Assembly (NCBI GenBank): GCA_963720885.1
Contig: CAVRGW010000002.1
Coordinates: 372,001 to 436,000 of the forward strand
Direction: 5' to 3'
DNA: 64,000 bases
DNA from: DATLLN01 sp963720885
Lineage (GTDB): Bacteria > Actinomycetota > Thermoleophilia > Gaiellales > JAICJC01
The position numbers and the translations under genes were made by a program. Shown one piece after another: positions 16,257 to 26,339 of this stretch. The notes below the pieces were generated by a model, which was not told the DNA's origin, ran no database searches, and was given only the letters and a program-made list of their open reading frames with translations. Every line of letters begins with the position of its first letter. The first letter of the stretch is position 1.

Positions 16257-17946
16257 CTAGGTTGTGACTCTGAAGTAGTGCCAGGGCGATGTGGCGCCGA
16301 GGTGGTCGCTGTCTTTGGCCATAGAGGCGTGGAGGCGTTGGTTGACGCCGATAACGCCGCGTCCGGTGTAGACGACGTTGAGCAGGAGTCGGCCGTGGAC
16401 TCCTGCGGTACGGGTGGCGGTGATTCGGGTGTGCCAGGGCCGCGGGAGTAGGTCTGCAGGGTGATGGTGAAGTGCGCGCTGACGTGGCCGGGTGTGGCGT
16501 AGAGCAGGAACTGTGGGCAGCCGCGGTGGTTGGTGCCGGGGCAGGCGGTGGTGTAGTGGTAGAGGCGGTAGAGGCCACGTGTCCGGTAGCCGCCTTGGCT
16601 GGGGGCGTGCATGACGACGCGGACGTTGACCGTGATCGTGGCCGAGTGCGTCTCTGCGTGCGTCGAGTCCCCATCCCAGGTAGCGCGGTAGGTCGTCTTC
16701 AGACCCGGCTTGACGGTGACGACGAGGTTGCCTTTGGAGCTGACGACGGCGGTCTTGAGCAGCGCTTCGCTCTGGCCGAAGGGTGTGCGGTAGATCGTGA
16801 CCGTCTTGTTGGCGCTCTTGGTGCCCAGGTGCGCGGTCAGGGTCAGCGACTTGCCGTGCTGATCGTCGATGCCGAGGGTTTCAGTGACAGTGATCGGGGT
16901 GGGACGCTGAGGCCGGGTAGCACGTGCAGGAACGCCGTGTGATCGTCGTGGTCGAGCGTGACCGCGTAGAGCTTGGTGCCGTCCGGCGAGTACGCCAGGC
17001 CGGCGCGGGTCACGTCCTCGGGATCGGTCAGCGTCGTGCGCTTGGCCGCTCAGTCCCCGGCGTCGAAGATCGAGATCGAGTCGTCGACGGCGCTGTTGGT
17101 TCCGGCCACCCGGTTCCCGTCATGCGTCACGGCGACGGCGATCCCCCATGTGACCCGTTGGGCCCAGCGTGTACGTCGTGCCTTGCGTGTCGAGGTTCGG
17201 CAGCGAGAACGACAGCAGGCCCGCCGTCGCACCGTCGGCGATCAACAGCGTAGTGCCATCGGGCGTCACCTCAAGATCTTCGAGATTCTCGGCACCGCCA
17301 GGGTTATTCAGCGTGGCGAGCTTGGTCGGATGCTCTGGGTCGCCGGTGACGTCGTAGGAGCGTCGAGATCCGCGCGTTTGAGTCGCCGTTGCCGACAATC
17401 AGCCAGTTGGGATGCGCCGGCGTGGTGGCAAAGATCGGCCAGTACGGACTCCGGGTACGCGTTCGCCGACGCCTCCGCAGACGACCCGTCGACCGGCACG
17501 CTCATCAGCGTCTGCCCGCCCGTACCCGAGCCGTCCGGATCCGGCCGCCTGCGACCGCGATGGGCAGTTGCCCGCCGTCAACCGTCGCGTCGATCGTGCG
17601 TACCACCGCCAGCGTCGCCGTGTCGATCACGTCGATCTTGTGCTCGCCACATTGCGAGATGTAGAGCAGGCCGTTGTCGATCACCGGTGAAACCGGCCCC
17701 TCGCTCTCAGGAATCGTCGTCACCGCGCTGCCGTCCAGGTTGCGGACGGCGACCGGTGTTGAATCCAGTGACGAACACGTGGTCATGCGCCGCGTCCACA
17801 GCGATACCGCCGAAATACTGGAAAGGCATCACCTGACCAGCGCTGAGACACCGACGCCGAACCCCCAGAGCCGAGCACAAGCGTGGTGAGCAGAACCACG
17901 AGACAAACCCAAGCGACCGGACGCTACGCAACAGGAAACCCTCCAA
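16257..17946 (-). CDS. Secreted YVTN/NHL-type beta-propeller with C-terminal Ig-like domain (several frameshifts)
   Basis: About 560 residues if at least four shifts are ignored. A hydrophobic signal segment (WVCLVVLLTTLVLG) precedes propeller blades (FGGIAVDAAHDHVFVTG; PVIDNGLLYISQCGEHKIDVID; LEVTPDGTTLLIADG; GIAVAVTHDGNRVAGTN; LAYSPDGTKLYAVT). A bacterial Ig-like region follows (VTIYRTPFG, TTYRATWDGD), and the last 60 residues end in SPWHYFRVTT. This architecture suits a cell-surface adhesin or binding protein. No in-frame stops appear other than at shifts. Confidence 0.6.
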
Positions 17947-18127
17947 GTTGGACGACGAACACCACTCCTCTCACAATGCAAGCTCTACCACCGGATATAA
18001 ACCGTTGCTCCGGGGTGCCCTCCCGAACGCCATCGGCCTGGCCGGGGGTGGTCGGCATCCCCGGAACGCACGGGGATTCGGCACACCCGAACCCCGCCCC
18101 CGGCCCAGCCTCGGCCTAACTGGGGTC

Positions 18128-18558
18128 GTGCTTCCGGAGGAATGGCGTGGATGGCCGATCACCCTGCTGTGGATCGGCGGCATCCTTTGGGCCTCCTCGG
18201 AACCATCGGCCTTGATCTGGTCGGGCGGATCGGTTGGGTACGGGATGGTCACGGGATCGGTGGCGTCGATCTGGTTCGCGTTCAGTCCGATCTGGCCCGC
18301 GCCGCTGGGTCGGGAAATAGGCCTGTGTTGACTGGCTGGCACCACGACGTCCCTGCGCCGCGTGGATCAGGGTGCAGCTGGTACGCGGCGTTGATCGCCC
18401 TGGCGGGCTTGCCGTGGGGTCTCGTCGTCAGCGGCTGGTGGTGGGTGTCTGATACCGCATGGTGGGCGCTCGCTGTCTGGGTCGTCATGGCGGCGTTCAG
18501 GTCGGATCGGCCGGCGCCGGCGCGGGCTCCAACCCGTCGCGATCGCGAAGCTCGTTGA
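18128..18558 (+). CDS. Small multi-spanning membrane protein (frame-disrupted)
   Basis: A GTG-started frame (WPITLLWIGGILWASS, then GYGMVTGSVASIWFAFSPIW) shifts near 18,320 into WYAALIALAGLPWGLVVSGWWWVSDTAWWALAVWVVM and a basic tail. It is tryptophan-rich, with about four predicted membrane segments. Function unknown. It could also be two overlapping genes. Confidence 0.4.
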
Positions 18559-18679
18559 ACACGTCGGGATCGTCGAACGAGCTTCGCGAGATGCTCTGAC
18601 GACGCGGACTGGGGTTTCCCGGGTTGCCGCGTGTCGTGGCAGCCGTACGCTGGAAGTGGCATTCGACAGGAGGCACGAC

Positions 18680-19630
18680 GTGCGTGCAGCGAGGATCGGT
18701 CTTGTGGGCGTTGCGGTGGTGATGGGCATCGCGGCGAGCCCAGCCTTGGCGGCTACGCCGGCGTGGCGGACGTTGCCGGCTCGGATGCCGGGCCCGCGTG
18801 GTGGAGGGCCAGTCCGTCGCGACCGGTGCGCACGGCACCGTGTTCGTGATCGGCGGTGCGGGCGCGAACGCCTGGACGCGTTCGCTGTTGGCCCTGAACC
18901 CGCTGACCGGTACGTGGAGTCGGCGTGCGCCCCTGCCAGTGCTTCGAATCGGCGCGGCGGCAGTAGCCTTCGACCATAGGATTTACGCGATCGGTGGTGG
19001 CACGATGACGACGAACAGCAGCAGCGTGTTCGTGTACTCGCCGCAGACCGATACGTGGCGGCACGGCCCGCGTCTGCCCAGTCCTTGCCGCTGGTCAACT
19101 GCCATCGTCAGCCACCGTGCCATCTACCTGATCGGCAGCGGGGTTGTCCTGCGTCTCGATTCGCCGACCGGACAATGGACTAGGTAGACAGGGTGCCCGA
19201 TGAGCGTGAGGGTGCCGCGATTGCCAAGGACAAGAACGGCGTGATCTACGTGTTCGGCGGCGGCGTCCGCGACCCACTGTCCGGGATAAGAACACCGACC
19301 ACCTCTGTCGAGGCGTATGACCCGACGACCAAGGCATGGTCGGCACGGGCACCGATGCCGAGCACGCGGCGGCGGCGAGGCCACGCTCGGCGCCGACGGC
19401 CACATCTACGTCGCTGGAGGCATAACCCTCACCGGTGAGGACACAGCGATCGCACAGGTTGAGATCTACGATCCCGCCTCCGACACGTGGACGGCCGGCC
19501 CGAGCCTCAACCAACCGAGAATGCTCTTCGCCATGGCCACTGCCGACGATCGCGTCTGGGCGATCGGGGGCGAGTCGACGGCGGCGGCGACCGAACCTTC
19601 TACGACACTGCCGAGTATCTCCGCCCGTAG
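18680..19630 (+). CDS. Secreted Kelch-repeat beta-propeller protein (frame-disrupted)
   Basis: The GTG start is preceded by an aggagg ribosome site. VRAARIGLVGVAVVMGIAASPALA is a clear cleavable signal peptide. Kelch blades follow: VFVIGGAG, IYAIGGGT, VYVFGGG, IYVAGGI and VWAIGGES, separated by LNPLTGTWSRRAPLP- and YDPTTKAWS-type strands. At least four shifts interrupt about 315 residues. Secreted Kelch proteins bind carbohydrate or protein partners. The neighbouring cargo genes are also exported. Confidence 0.65.
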
Positions 19631-19728
19631 GTCGCCGCCAGGCGCGATGTAGACCGGATGTTCGTGTGATCGCCGTCCGGCCCGCAGCAACTAAAGCCGG
19701 GGTCGCCGCAGGTCGATGTGATCGGTGA

Positions 19729-20025
19729 TGGGGTTCTCCACGATCTGCGTGTTTGGCTTCGGCTGCGTCGGTGCGATGGTGGGTTGGCGCACGTGGAACG
19801 GCTGGGAGGGCGCGAATCCAGAAGACGCTGCCTGTTCTGGGGGCGCTCACTCTGGCCGGCCATGATCCGTGCTATGCCGATGTTCGGAGTGACCATCGTC
19901 TGTGGCTGCCTCGGTTCGATCGCTATTGATACGCTGAGCCGTTCGCGCTACCGCTGATCCTCGCTGCACTGCTTGCCTTCGTGCTGGCGTGTTCGATCAT
20001 CGCGACGAATCGGCCACGCCGTTGA
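19729..20025 (+). CDS. Small membrane protein (frame-disrupted)
   Basis: MGFSTICVFGFGCVGAMVGW begins a hydrophobic protein whose later segments (MFGVTIVCGCLGSIAIDTL and LILAALLAFVLACSIIATN) lie in other frames and end at 20025. Three membrane helices are likely. Short hydrophobic genes of this kind fill this part of the element. Function unknown. Confidence 0.35.
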
Positions 20026-20054
20026 TTCCTCCGAGTCGTCGATCAGAGCCGACG

Positions 20055-20262
20055 ATGCCGGGATTGGCGGAATCACGGTCGGGCCCGCGCCCGTCGGGCA
20101 CGACGTGATTGGGCCGACGTTTCGGGCGCTGCGACGACCGGCGTTCCGCGGTGGAGGCAGGTCGCGTTCGCTCTAGTGCTGGTAATCGCCGCCATCTACG
20201 TCGTGGTCGAAGTGGCGTTTATTATTGTGTGGCTCGCCGAGCAGCTCGTCGCCATCCTCTAG
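20055..20262 (+). CDS. Small single-span membrane protein (frame-disrupted)
   Basis: The clean 3' frame reads WRQVAFALVLVIAAIYVVVEVAF and then IIVWLAEQLVAIL before TAG at 20262. The ATG at 20055 reaches it only with shifts. One or two membrane helices, no recognised family. Confidence 0.35.
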
Positions 20263-20380
20263 CTCCGACGATGGACAGCCGGCGGGGACATGCGGAATCG
20301 GGGGTGCTTGGTTCACGACCTCGAACCGGCGTCCGGAAGACCTAGTCAAGGGCGCCGCAGGCCGGGTCGATAACGGGCGC

Positions 20381-20663
20381 ATGAAACGACGAACGCCCAT
20401 CGCCGTGCTTGTTTCATCGTGGGCGTCGCGCTGTTCTGGTTCCTCTCGCCGCCCGTCGGGTTCGCGATCGTGGTAGGTGAGATCGTCATCTTGTTCGTGA
20501 TTGGCCTTCGTGGCCCCACACCTACACGTGACTCCCCGCCCGAGGATGCGGCCGCCGCGCGATCCGCGTGGGCGCTTCGAACTGGTTTGTGGCTGGTCTC
20601 GCGTTCGTTGGGGTGCTGGCAGTGACCGTGGCACTTCTGATCTGGATCGCATCAATCTACTGA
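20381..20663 (+). CDS. Small membrane protein (frame-disrupted)
   Basis: MKRRTPIAVL shifts into VGVALFWFLSPPVGFAIVVG and VILFVIGLRG, then near 20,575 into ASNWFVAGLAFVGVLAV and LLIWIASIY before TGA at 20663. Three membrane segments and a polar central loop. Resembles generic actinobacterial DUF-type membrane proteins. Function unknown. Confidence 0.4.
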
Positions 20664-20865
20664 CGGAGCCAGTCCTAGTCCGACGGTTCGGCAAACGCTG
20701 AGCAGGATTCCAGCAAAAACGGCACTAGGTTTCCGTCCCGACGCGGCTGGCCACCCGGCTTCTCGGCGCGACGTGTTCAATGCTGGCGCCCACCCCCCTC
20801 TCCGGTACGATCGCAAAAGAGGCCGCTTCGGGGCGTGGCCGCAATCGATCAAACGGAGGATCGGG

Positions 20866-21365
20866 ATGGGGTGGATCCGTACAGTGGGTTGTCGAGGGTG
20901 GTTTATCGCTGGGTTCCTTGTGGCTGCGGTCGTGTTGCCGTCAGCGGCGGTTGGCGCCGTCGCGACGAGCAAGGTGACGATCTTCAGTAACGGCGGCGCA
21001 CGCGCCGCGGATGTCGGACGAAGGCCAATCAGCTACAGGTCACAGACGCAGCACCCGCAAACATCTGGCGTCTTTATATTGCGCCGAGCAGCGAGTGCAA
21101 GGGTTACTACACAGTGCCTGCCGGTAAGGCGTTGGTCATCAAGGCGGCCACCTTCTACCTCGATGCGGAGCCTGCTGGTGGAGTAGTGGAGGCCCAGCTA
21201 CATTTGGCGAAGTCGCCGGGCACTAACTCAGCTTGCGGCGACTTTTTGGTCGACGGCATCCTTAGCAACGACCACGTATCGCAGAATCAGAGTTTTGGCG
21301 TCGGGTTCGTGCTGAAGGCGGGAGAGACGCTGATGTCTGAGATTTCGATCGGCTGGGCATCGTGA
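20866..21365 (+). CDS. Exported beta-rich protein (one frameshift)
   Basis: An aacggagga ribosome site precedes the ATG. The signal peptide (GWFIAGFLVAAVVLPSAAVGA) is followed by a short polar stretch. A shift near 21,030 restores IWRLYIAPSSECKGYYTVPAGKA and a beta-rich C-terminus with one more cysteine (SACGDFLVDG) ending in ISIGWAS. The secreted domain resembles a small jelly-roll by its strand pattern only. Partner unknown. Confidence 0.55.
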
Positions 21366-21458
21366 GCCTCTATGGACAACTCGTCCCGGCCTAGGTCATC
21401 TCGTTCACTCAGTCGTCCGGCGTGTTGTCCGTCTGCGGGCTCACCGTAGGATTGGCGT

Positions 21459-21716
21459 ATGGGCGAACCGGGAAACTGGCAGGCGACCTTAGGCCTGACG
21501 TGCGCGATCATAGCGGTGGTGATCGCGCCGTTCGACCTGACATACTTGGTAATGACCGTCCTGGGACTGGTCTTCGGCTCGATGGGGGCCGTCAGGGCGC
21601 GGGAACATGAGGAGCTGGGTGGGTACAGGCGCTCGGTGTGGGCTCTGTTTCTGTCACTGGCCGCCGTTGGGGTGATGGTGCTTGTGTTCGCGGTGCGGCT
21701 CAGCGAGGGAGCCTGA
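21459..21716 (+). CDS. Two-span membrane protein (DUF4190-like layout)
   Basis: 85 residues, intact. Hydrophobic helices at residues 10-45 (TCAIIAVVIAP...VLGLVFGSMG) and 62-80 (LFLSLAAVGVMVLVFAV) are separated by a basic loop. Start at MGEPGNWQ. The layout is that of small DUF4190-type membrane proteins. One of the few intact genes in this stretch. Confidence 0.55.
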   Translation: MGEPGNWQATLGLTCAIIAVVIAPFDLTYLVMTVLGLVFGSMGAVRAREHEELGGYRRSVWALFLSLAAVGVMVLVFAVRLSEGA

Positions 21717-21868
21717 CCACGCGGCTTCTCACGGAACGTCGCGAGCGATCCGATCCCACCCCCAATAGCCATGGCGCGCGGTCGGGCGGTGGGCTCGACT
21801 CAAGCCGATCAAGCGGAGCGCCGATCTAACACGCGAGGGCGCAACCGATAAGAAAGGGGGCGAGCGGA

Positions 21869-22030
21869 ATGTCATTCGGCGACTTCGAACGCGATCACGC
21901 ACGACAGAGGGGCGAAGCGAAAATGCGTAAGGCGGAGGTGGATCGGGCCAAGCGGATGTCGGGCTACCGATCTCCGATGAGACGCCTGTTCGACCGAGTC
22001 TTGCGCCACTCGCGAGGCGAGCAGCCCTGA
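21869..22030 (+). CDS. Small basic hypothetical protein (53 residues)
   Basis: ATG follows a gaaagggggcg ribosome site. The product (MSFGDFERDHARQRGEAK...) is highly charged, helical and without hydrophobic stretches, and ends at TGA 22030. The coding frame is clean. Possibly nucleic-acid binding by charge; no family recognised. Confidence 0.45.
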   Translation: MSFGDFERDHARQRGEAKMRKAEVDRAKRMSGYRSPMRRLFDRVLRHSRGEQP

Positions 22031-22138
22031 TCCCGCTTATCGGGGCGACGGGCCAGCGATCTCGACCCACCACCGCCCGGGTGGCGGGCGAGCCAATGGC
22101 TACCACGTCGCGGCCTAGGCTCGTATATTGAGACGGCA

Positions 22139-22345
22139 GTGCTGAGCGATGCCTTGACCGCACTCGCCGTCGTAGCCGCACTGGCTATCGTGGTCGGGGA
22201 GCTTCGGGTCGTGTGGTGGGTCGCGACGCGCTGTCTGCGACGGTGGCGGGGCGGAGCTTTGACTGGAGGGCGAGTTGCCCTTGAAGCATCCGGCGTGTTC
22301 TTGGCCGTCGTCGTCTTTGCGTGGGGCGCAGCGGTCACGCCATAG
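22139..22345 (+). CDS. Two-span small membrane protein
   Basis: 68 residues from GTG. Helices LTALAVVAALAIVVG and VFLAVVVFAWGAAV flank a basic loop (CLRRWRGG). Intact frame, no recognised family. Confidence 0.4.
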   Translation: MLSDALTALAVVAALAIVVGELRVVWWVATRCLRRWRGGALTGGRVALEASGVFLAVVVFAWGAAVTP

Positions 22346-22426
22346 CGCCTCGTGCTCTGCCGATCGGCGTGGACGCGACAACCCCCGCGATCCTCGCAGT
22401 GTCGTTTGGTCGGTTACCGTTTGGGT

Positions 22427-23008
22427 GTGCCGGCCGTCATCGCTGTCGATCGCCCCGCCCTCCAACGAAGGTTGGTGGGGTTCTCAGGGCTTTGCCTGGC
22501 AGGGATCTGGTTGTTCGTCGGTTTCGGCAACCGCTACTACCCGACGCAGCGGATGATCGTTCTGGGCCTCGCGGGCAGCTTGCCCGTGGTGATCGGACTT
22601 GTTCGCACGCGGCGGGTGGACGTGCAAGTGGTGGACACCGGCCTGAGGATTGCCAACCGCTGGCGGACGTTGGAGGTCGCATGGTCTGACGTGCGCGGTG
22701 TCGGATGGTTCGTCGTCCCGACGTTGGGGGCTGGGACGGACGAGTTCTCGCTACCCATGGTTGTGTCGAAGCGGTCGCGCTTTCCGACCTTCATCTGGGT
22801 CAGTGATCTGACGATGGCTCGCACGGAAGGGATCGGTCAGGAGGTCGTTCGGGACAGGCTCGAATCCTTGGTGGTCGGGGCCGGCTCGGTGTACTGGCCG
22901 CGAGTCCCTGACATTCCGACCTTTGCGTTGTCCGTGATTTGGGCCATTGTCCTCGCCGGCGTCGGGTTCATCGGCGCGGTCGCGATGGTGGTCGCTGGCT
23001 CGTCATAG
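22427..23008 (+). CDS. Membrane-associated PH-like domain protein
   Basis: 193 residues, intact, from GTG. Two N-terminal helices (LVGFSGLCLAGIWLFVGF; IVLGLAGSLPVVIGLV) are followed by VQVVDTGLRIANRWRTLEVAWSDVRGV, the strand pattern of bacterial PH domains. A C-terminal helix ends the protein (IWAIVLAGVGFIGAVAMVV). The first repeat element of the cassette-like array follows 22 bases after its stop. Confidence 0.6.
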   Translation: MPAVIAVDRPALQRRLVGFSGLCLAGIWLFVGFGNRYYPTQRMIVLGLAGSLPVVIGLVRTRRVDVQVVDTGLRIANRWRTLEVAWSDVRGVGWFVVPTLGAGTDEFSLPMVVSKRSRFPTFIWVSDLTMARTEGIGQEVVRDRLESLVVGAGSVYWPRVPDIPTFALSVIWAIVLAGVGFIGAVAMVVAGSS

Positions 23009-23063
23009 CCGACTCGCTCGGTGGTCTGGCGCTCGGCGTTGCCGCGACCAGCCCGCGCCGAAC

Positions 23064-23273
23064 CTAGGACTGGCGGGCGGAACGAAGAGCAGCGACGAGT
23101 GACACCAAGCCGCCCGCCCACAGGATCACCGCCAGTTCGGTGTGCAGCCGATGCGGCGGGGGCGTCAATACGCAAAACCCACGACACGGCGGCGGGGCGG
23201 GCGACATCATCCCCCAAGCAACAACACCGCCCAACAGCAGCACAATCGCCAGCACCCAAGCGACCCATCTCAT
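23064..23273 (-). CDS. Two-span membrane protein with a Pro-rich external loop
   Basis: 69 residues from ATG 23273, intact. WVAWVLAIVLLLGGVVAWGM, then SPAPPPCRGFCVLTPPP (a Cys pair in a proline-rich loop), then LAVILWAGGLVSLVAAL. The 3' end abuts the repeat at 23,031-23,061. Unknown function. Confidence 0.5.
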   Translation of the reverse strand: MRWVAWVLAIVLLLGGVVAWGMMSPAPPPCRGFCVLTPPPHRLHTELAVILWAGGLVSLVAALRSARQS

Positions 23274-23346
23274 GGTGCCATCATACGCCGACAACGACCG
23301 CAGCCTAGACACGGGCGGTGCGCCAGCAGCTCGGGGGCCAGGCGGA

Positions 23347-23783
23347 TCAGACGTCGAGCGAAGCGACCCTCGCGATCGCTGTTTTCCAGCCCCAGACTGC
23401 GGTTGTCGTGCCGACCTCAAAGTCTCGGAAGTTCGATGGAAGACCCGATGGTGTTACGTCCGCAGTGTCAACTACCTCGAGACCACCCTGCGTGAAAAGC
23501 TCGATCCGGGTCAGCGCCTGCTCCCGAGCCGCCAATCCGCCGACCATCTGCGACGTCGGCGGGTCGGTACCGACCAGGGAAGCAAGCCCGCGATGAAAGC
23601 CTTTCTGGCGCCAGCCCCAGTGCGCTTGAGGTCGGTCACCTGCAAGCATCCCCAGCGTCCGGACGGCAGGGGCACCGCGATCAGATCGCCAACCTCCAAG
23701 CTCGCCGTCGAGCGCGGAGACATCGGAAGCTTCCGGTCGGGCACGTTGCGAAGTTTCGCACGTCGCCCACACCGGGGCATCAC
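23347..23783 (-). CDS. Imm26-like (immunity-type) protein, frame-disrupted
   Basis: ASLEVGDLIAVPLPSGRWGCLQVTDLKR and FIAGLLPW lie in the first frame; PPTSQMVGG, LEVVDTADVTPSGLPSNFRDFEVGT and VWGWKT lie in the second after a shift near 23,565. The opening GD-(x)-G-x-W-G pattern recalls Imm26-type immunity proteins, but the rest is divergent, so the family call is tentative. About 145 residues, cytosolic, no partner toxin nearby. Confidence 0.4.
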
Positions 23784-23986
23784 CCCTTCGCCCGTCGCAT
23801 CGGACCCGGAGGTGGCTGAGCCTCGGGGGCGCGCTGTGGGTCATTAAAGCGCCCCGGTATCGCCACCACCCGGCGACTGATGCAAGCAGACTGCTGTTGC
23901 ATCATCGGGGGCGCGTCGTGACGATCGGTGTGGTGCAGCGACGACGCATCCCTTGCCGCCAAACGCGGCTGGGGCCGGTTGAGCGG

Positions 23987-24412
23987 TTACGGTGATCGTG
24001 GCGACCTGGATGGTGGCCGAGCTGATCGGTGCGAGCTGCCAGGTCTGTGAGATTGCGCGGCTTGTCCAGTGGGGCTAGTCAGCGACCGTGCAGTGGTTGT
24101 GCCCCGGACTCGCGCTCCAGGGGCCGTCGTCACGACGATGCTCGTGGTCGGCGCCTTCGCGGCAAGGTCGAACCGAGTGGTGAGGCGACCGTCGTCGGCG
24201 CAGCTTCCGATGAGGGTGCCGAGCATTGGGATGGACACGATCGGTGTCGCGGTCGATCCCACGGTGGTGCCTGAGGTGTATGCGTAGAGCCGGGTTGCGG
24301 ATGTCAACGCTCGGCCAGCGCCTGGCGTCTTGGCCGATACGACGCCTGACTCGGAGGACGTTGACCCGGCCTGACCGCAGGCGGCGCACGGCACCGCCAC
24401 GAGCAGAGTCAC
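23987..24412 (-). CDS. Exported lipoprotein (frame-disrupted)
   Basis: MTLLVAVPCAACGQAGSTSSE has a hydrophobic stretch ending at a cysteine, a plausible lipobox. The mature part (LYAYTSGTTVGSTATPIV, then IGSCADDGRLTTRFDLAAK) is beta-rich. Near 24,080 another frame (TWQLAPISSATIQVATITV) continues it more naturally. Function unknown. Confidence 0.4.
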   Translation of the reverse strand: MTLLVAVPCAACGQAGSTSSESGVVSAKTPGAGRALTSATRLYAYTSGTTVGSTATPIVSIPMLGTLIGSCADDGRLTTRFDLAAKAPTTSIVVTTAPGARVRGTTTARSLTSPTGQAAQSHRPGSSHRSARPPSRSPRSP

Positions 24413-24611
24413 GCCGGGCCCATCGAATTGTCCGATTCATTGTCACCACTACGCATTGTGCGCTCTTTCGCGTCCCCCCGCCACAACAGTTGCGGACAAG
24501 GCTGGAGGCCCTGCCTGCGCACGGCCAGACAGCGCTAAACGCCACGGGACTCGGAACGTACCGGGGTACGGGCGAGTTTGAAATGGCGCTGTGCGCGAGT
24601 ACACTCGGAGC

Positions 24612-24799
24612 GTGGCTGGGCGCTCTTTCACGAAAACGGTGGTCGTGGTCTACCTGGCGCTGGCGGTCGTGCTCGCGCTATTGCTGCTCGCGTTCCAGGT
24701 GCCGCAGGTGCTCGCCGTGATCGCAAGATCGTCGTGCCGCTGGTGCTGTTCGGCCTCGTGGCGGCGGGGTTGAACAACTGGTCGGGCAGCGACATCTAG
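24612..24799 (+). CDS. Small membrane protein (frame-disrupted)
   Basis: GTG-started; KTVVVVYLALAVVLALLLLAF is one helix. A shift near 24,725 leads to KIVVPLVLFGLVAAGLNNW, a second helix ending at TAG 24799. No family recognised. Confidence 0.4.
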
Positions 24800-24908
24800 C
24801 CCGGCCGGATCGCAGGCTCGGTCGCCGACACGGGTGCGCGCCGGATCGTCACGCCGCTCGTCTCAGGGGCTTGTCACGCACGACCGGCGCGTGGATACTC
24901 CGACAGGC

Positions 24909-25223
24909 ATGAAACCGAGGCTCCACATGACGCTGCTGCTTGGGGCCGCGCTGGCGGCCAGCGGATGCGGCCTCCACGCCGGTGACGATCAGCCCGAGCA
25001 TCAACTGTCGTCGCTGGTCGCCCAGATCCCGCGCTTCGACACCAGCCAGCGGTCGATCACCCAACTCGACCAGCTCCTCGAGCAGCACGACTACAAGAGC
25101 GTCTCCTGCAGCAAGCAATCAGCCCACGAAATCGCGTGCGACGCAATCTCGCCAGATGGCCATCATGAAGGGCTGGCCTTCAGTACCGACTCGAAGGGGA
25201 TCGGCTGGACGAAGTACGGGTAG
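24909..25223 (+). CDS. Lipoprotein of the C-x9-C / CDAxSPDG family
   Basis: 104 residues, intact. MKPRLHMTLLLGAALAASGC is a textbook lipoprotein signal. The C-terminal half reads Y-K-S-V-S-C, nine residues, then CDAISPDG and GIGWTK. The element-edge protein at 9657-9989 shares this pattern, implying duplication or shared ancestry inside the element. Likely displayed outside the membrane; ligand unknown. Confidence 0.7.
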   Translation: MKPRLHMTLLLGAALAASGCGLHAGDDQPEHQLSSLVAQIPRFDTSQRSITQLDQLLEQHDYKSVSCSKQSAHEIACDAISPDGHHEGLAFSTDSKGIGWTKYG

Positions 25224-25487
25224 CCCGGGCCAGGGCTGGTCGATGCCTCAACCCTGATCCGAACAGGCGCAGTAGGGCGTCCGCTCAGTCGAGGTTACGA
25301 AAGTACCGTTGCAGGCAAGCCTAACCGATGGGACGATCGACTGGTGCTGCGCATCCTGGGCCAACGAAGCGGCGAACAAGGTCATGGCCGCACTCGAGGC
25401 GGACAACCCACCGTCGCGGGGCCAGTCGCGATCCGCGACTGGCGCGTTGCGTCGTCCGTCTAGCGCGGCCAGCGTAGAAGCCGGACT

Positions 25488-25910
25488 CTAGGCGGAGGGT
25501 TCGAAAGACCTGGCGCGAACCTCGAGGCATCCGATCTCATCGAAGTAGATCCGAAAGAATGACGTCTCCGAGGCCAGATAGGCGGCACGGTCGATCTTCC
25601 GATTTCGGTGGGATTCTCGTGCATCGCGGAGCCGCGCCAACAAGCGATGGGGGTAACCGCTCGGAGGGTCAGCGTGCCCGACGCGCACAACCGTGTCGTA
25701 GGCGCTGATTTGCTCCACCGTGCAATCAGAGTCGTTGATGAACCTGAAACTCGCGGTACCGATGAACGAGAAGGCTTCCCACGCATAGATGCCATCTGCC
25801 AACTCATAGTCGTAGTCGACCCTCAGCGTCGACTGCTCGTAGGTAATCCGCGGGCCGGTCTGGAACTCCTGCGAAGGATGGCGGAGGTGCCACAGACGCT
25901 CGTCGCTCAT
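25488..25910 (-). CDS. Hypothetical protein, coupled to the upstream gene
   Basis: 140 residues, intact. Mixed alpha/beta with VDYDYELADGIYAWEAFSFIGTASF and a C-terminal YFDEIGCLEVRAR. No signal peptide. Its ATG overlaps the stop of the upstream gene (ATGA), so the products are probably made together and may interact. Not recognised. Confidence 0.55.
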   Translation of the reverse strand: MSDERLWHLRHPSQEFQTGPRITYEQSTLRVDYDYELADGIYAWEAFSFIGTASFRFINDSDCTVEQISAYDTVVRVGHADPPSGYPHRLLARLRDARESHRNRKIDRAAYLASETSFFRIYFDEIGCLEVRARSFEPSA

Positions 25911-26339
25911 ATCGAGCCTTTGAACACGCGCCGCTCACCCGGGGTGGCGAACAGCTCGCCATAGTCGACGCCGCGAAGCCGGCGCTTCTTGTACGGCATC
26001 AACACGACTCCGGGTCTGCATACGCGTGCTCGATCGCGACTTGGATCGCGTCGCCAGCGTCCGCCCCGGCGAGCCGCACGTCACAACAAACCGCTGATCC
26101 ACGGATCTCGTCTCTCGCCGCGTCCGCCGCGAGTCCGACGTAGAGCTCGTCGATCACCTGCTGCGACTCCGGATGCTCATCGCCGCTGAACGCGTGCACC
26201 ATCCGCAACGATCCGTCAGCCGATACGGCTCCCCGAATGGGTAGAACTCGCCGTGTTTCCCGAGCTGCTCCTGCGCGAACCCGAGGAGAGCGTCGGGCAG
26301 CTCGTCCATGTCCGCCCGCGGGTCGACCGAGCCAGCCAT
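25907..26339 (-). CDS. Conserved hypothetical protein with FYPFG...MPYKKR pattern (frame-disrupted)
   Basis: About 140 residues across two shifts (near 26,220 and 26,010). FAQEQLGKHGEFYPFG leads into GAVSADGSLRMVHAF, then VIDELYVGLAADAARDEIRGSAVCCDVRL, AIQVAIEHA and MPYKKRRLRG. The pattern resembles conserved cytosolic proteins of unknown function that I know only as unnamed families. It forms an ATGA-coupled pair with the 25488 gene, so a two-protein module (effector and partner, or complex) is possible. Confidence 0.45.

Noticed and set aside
16257..24799. Capsid, tail or large-terminase genes hidden by frameshifts
   Set aside because: All frames here read as membrane, lipoprotein or propeller proteins; no phage structural motifs were found.
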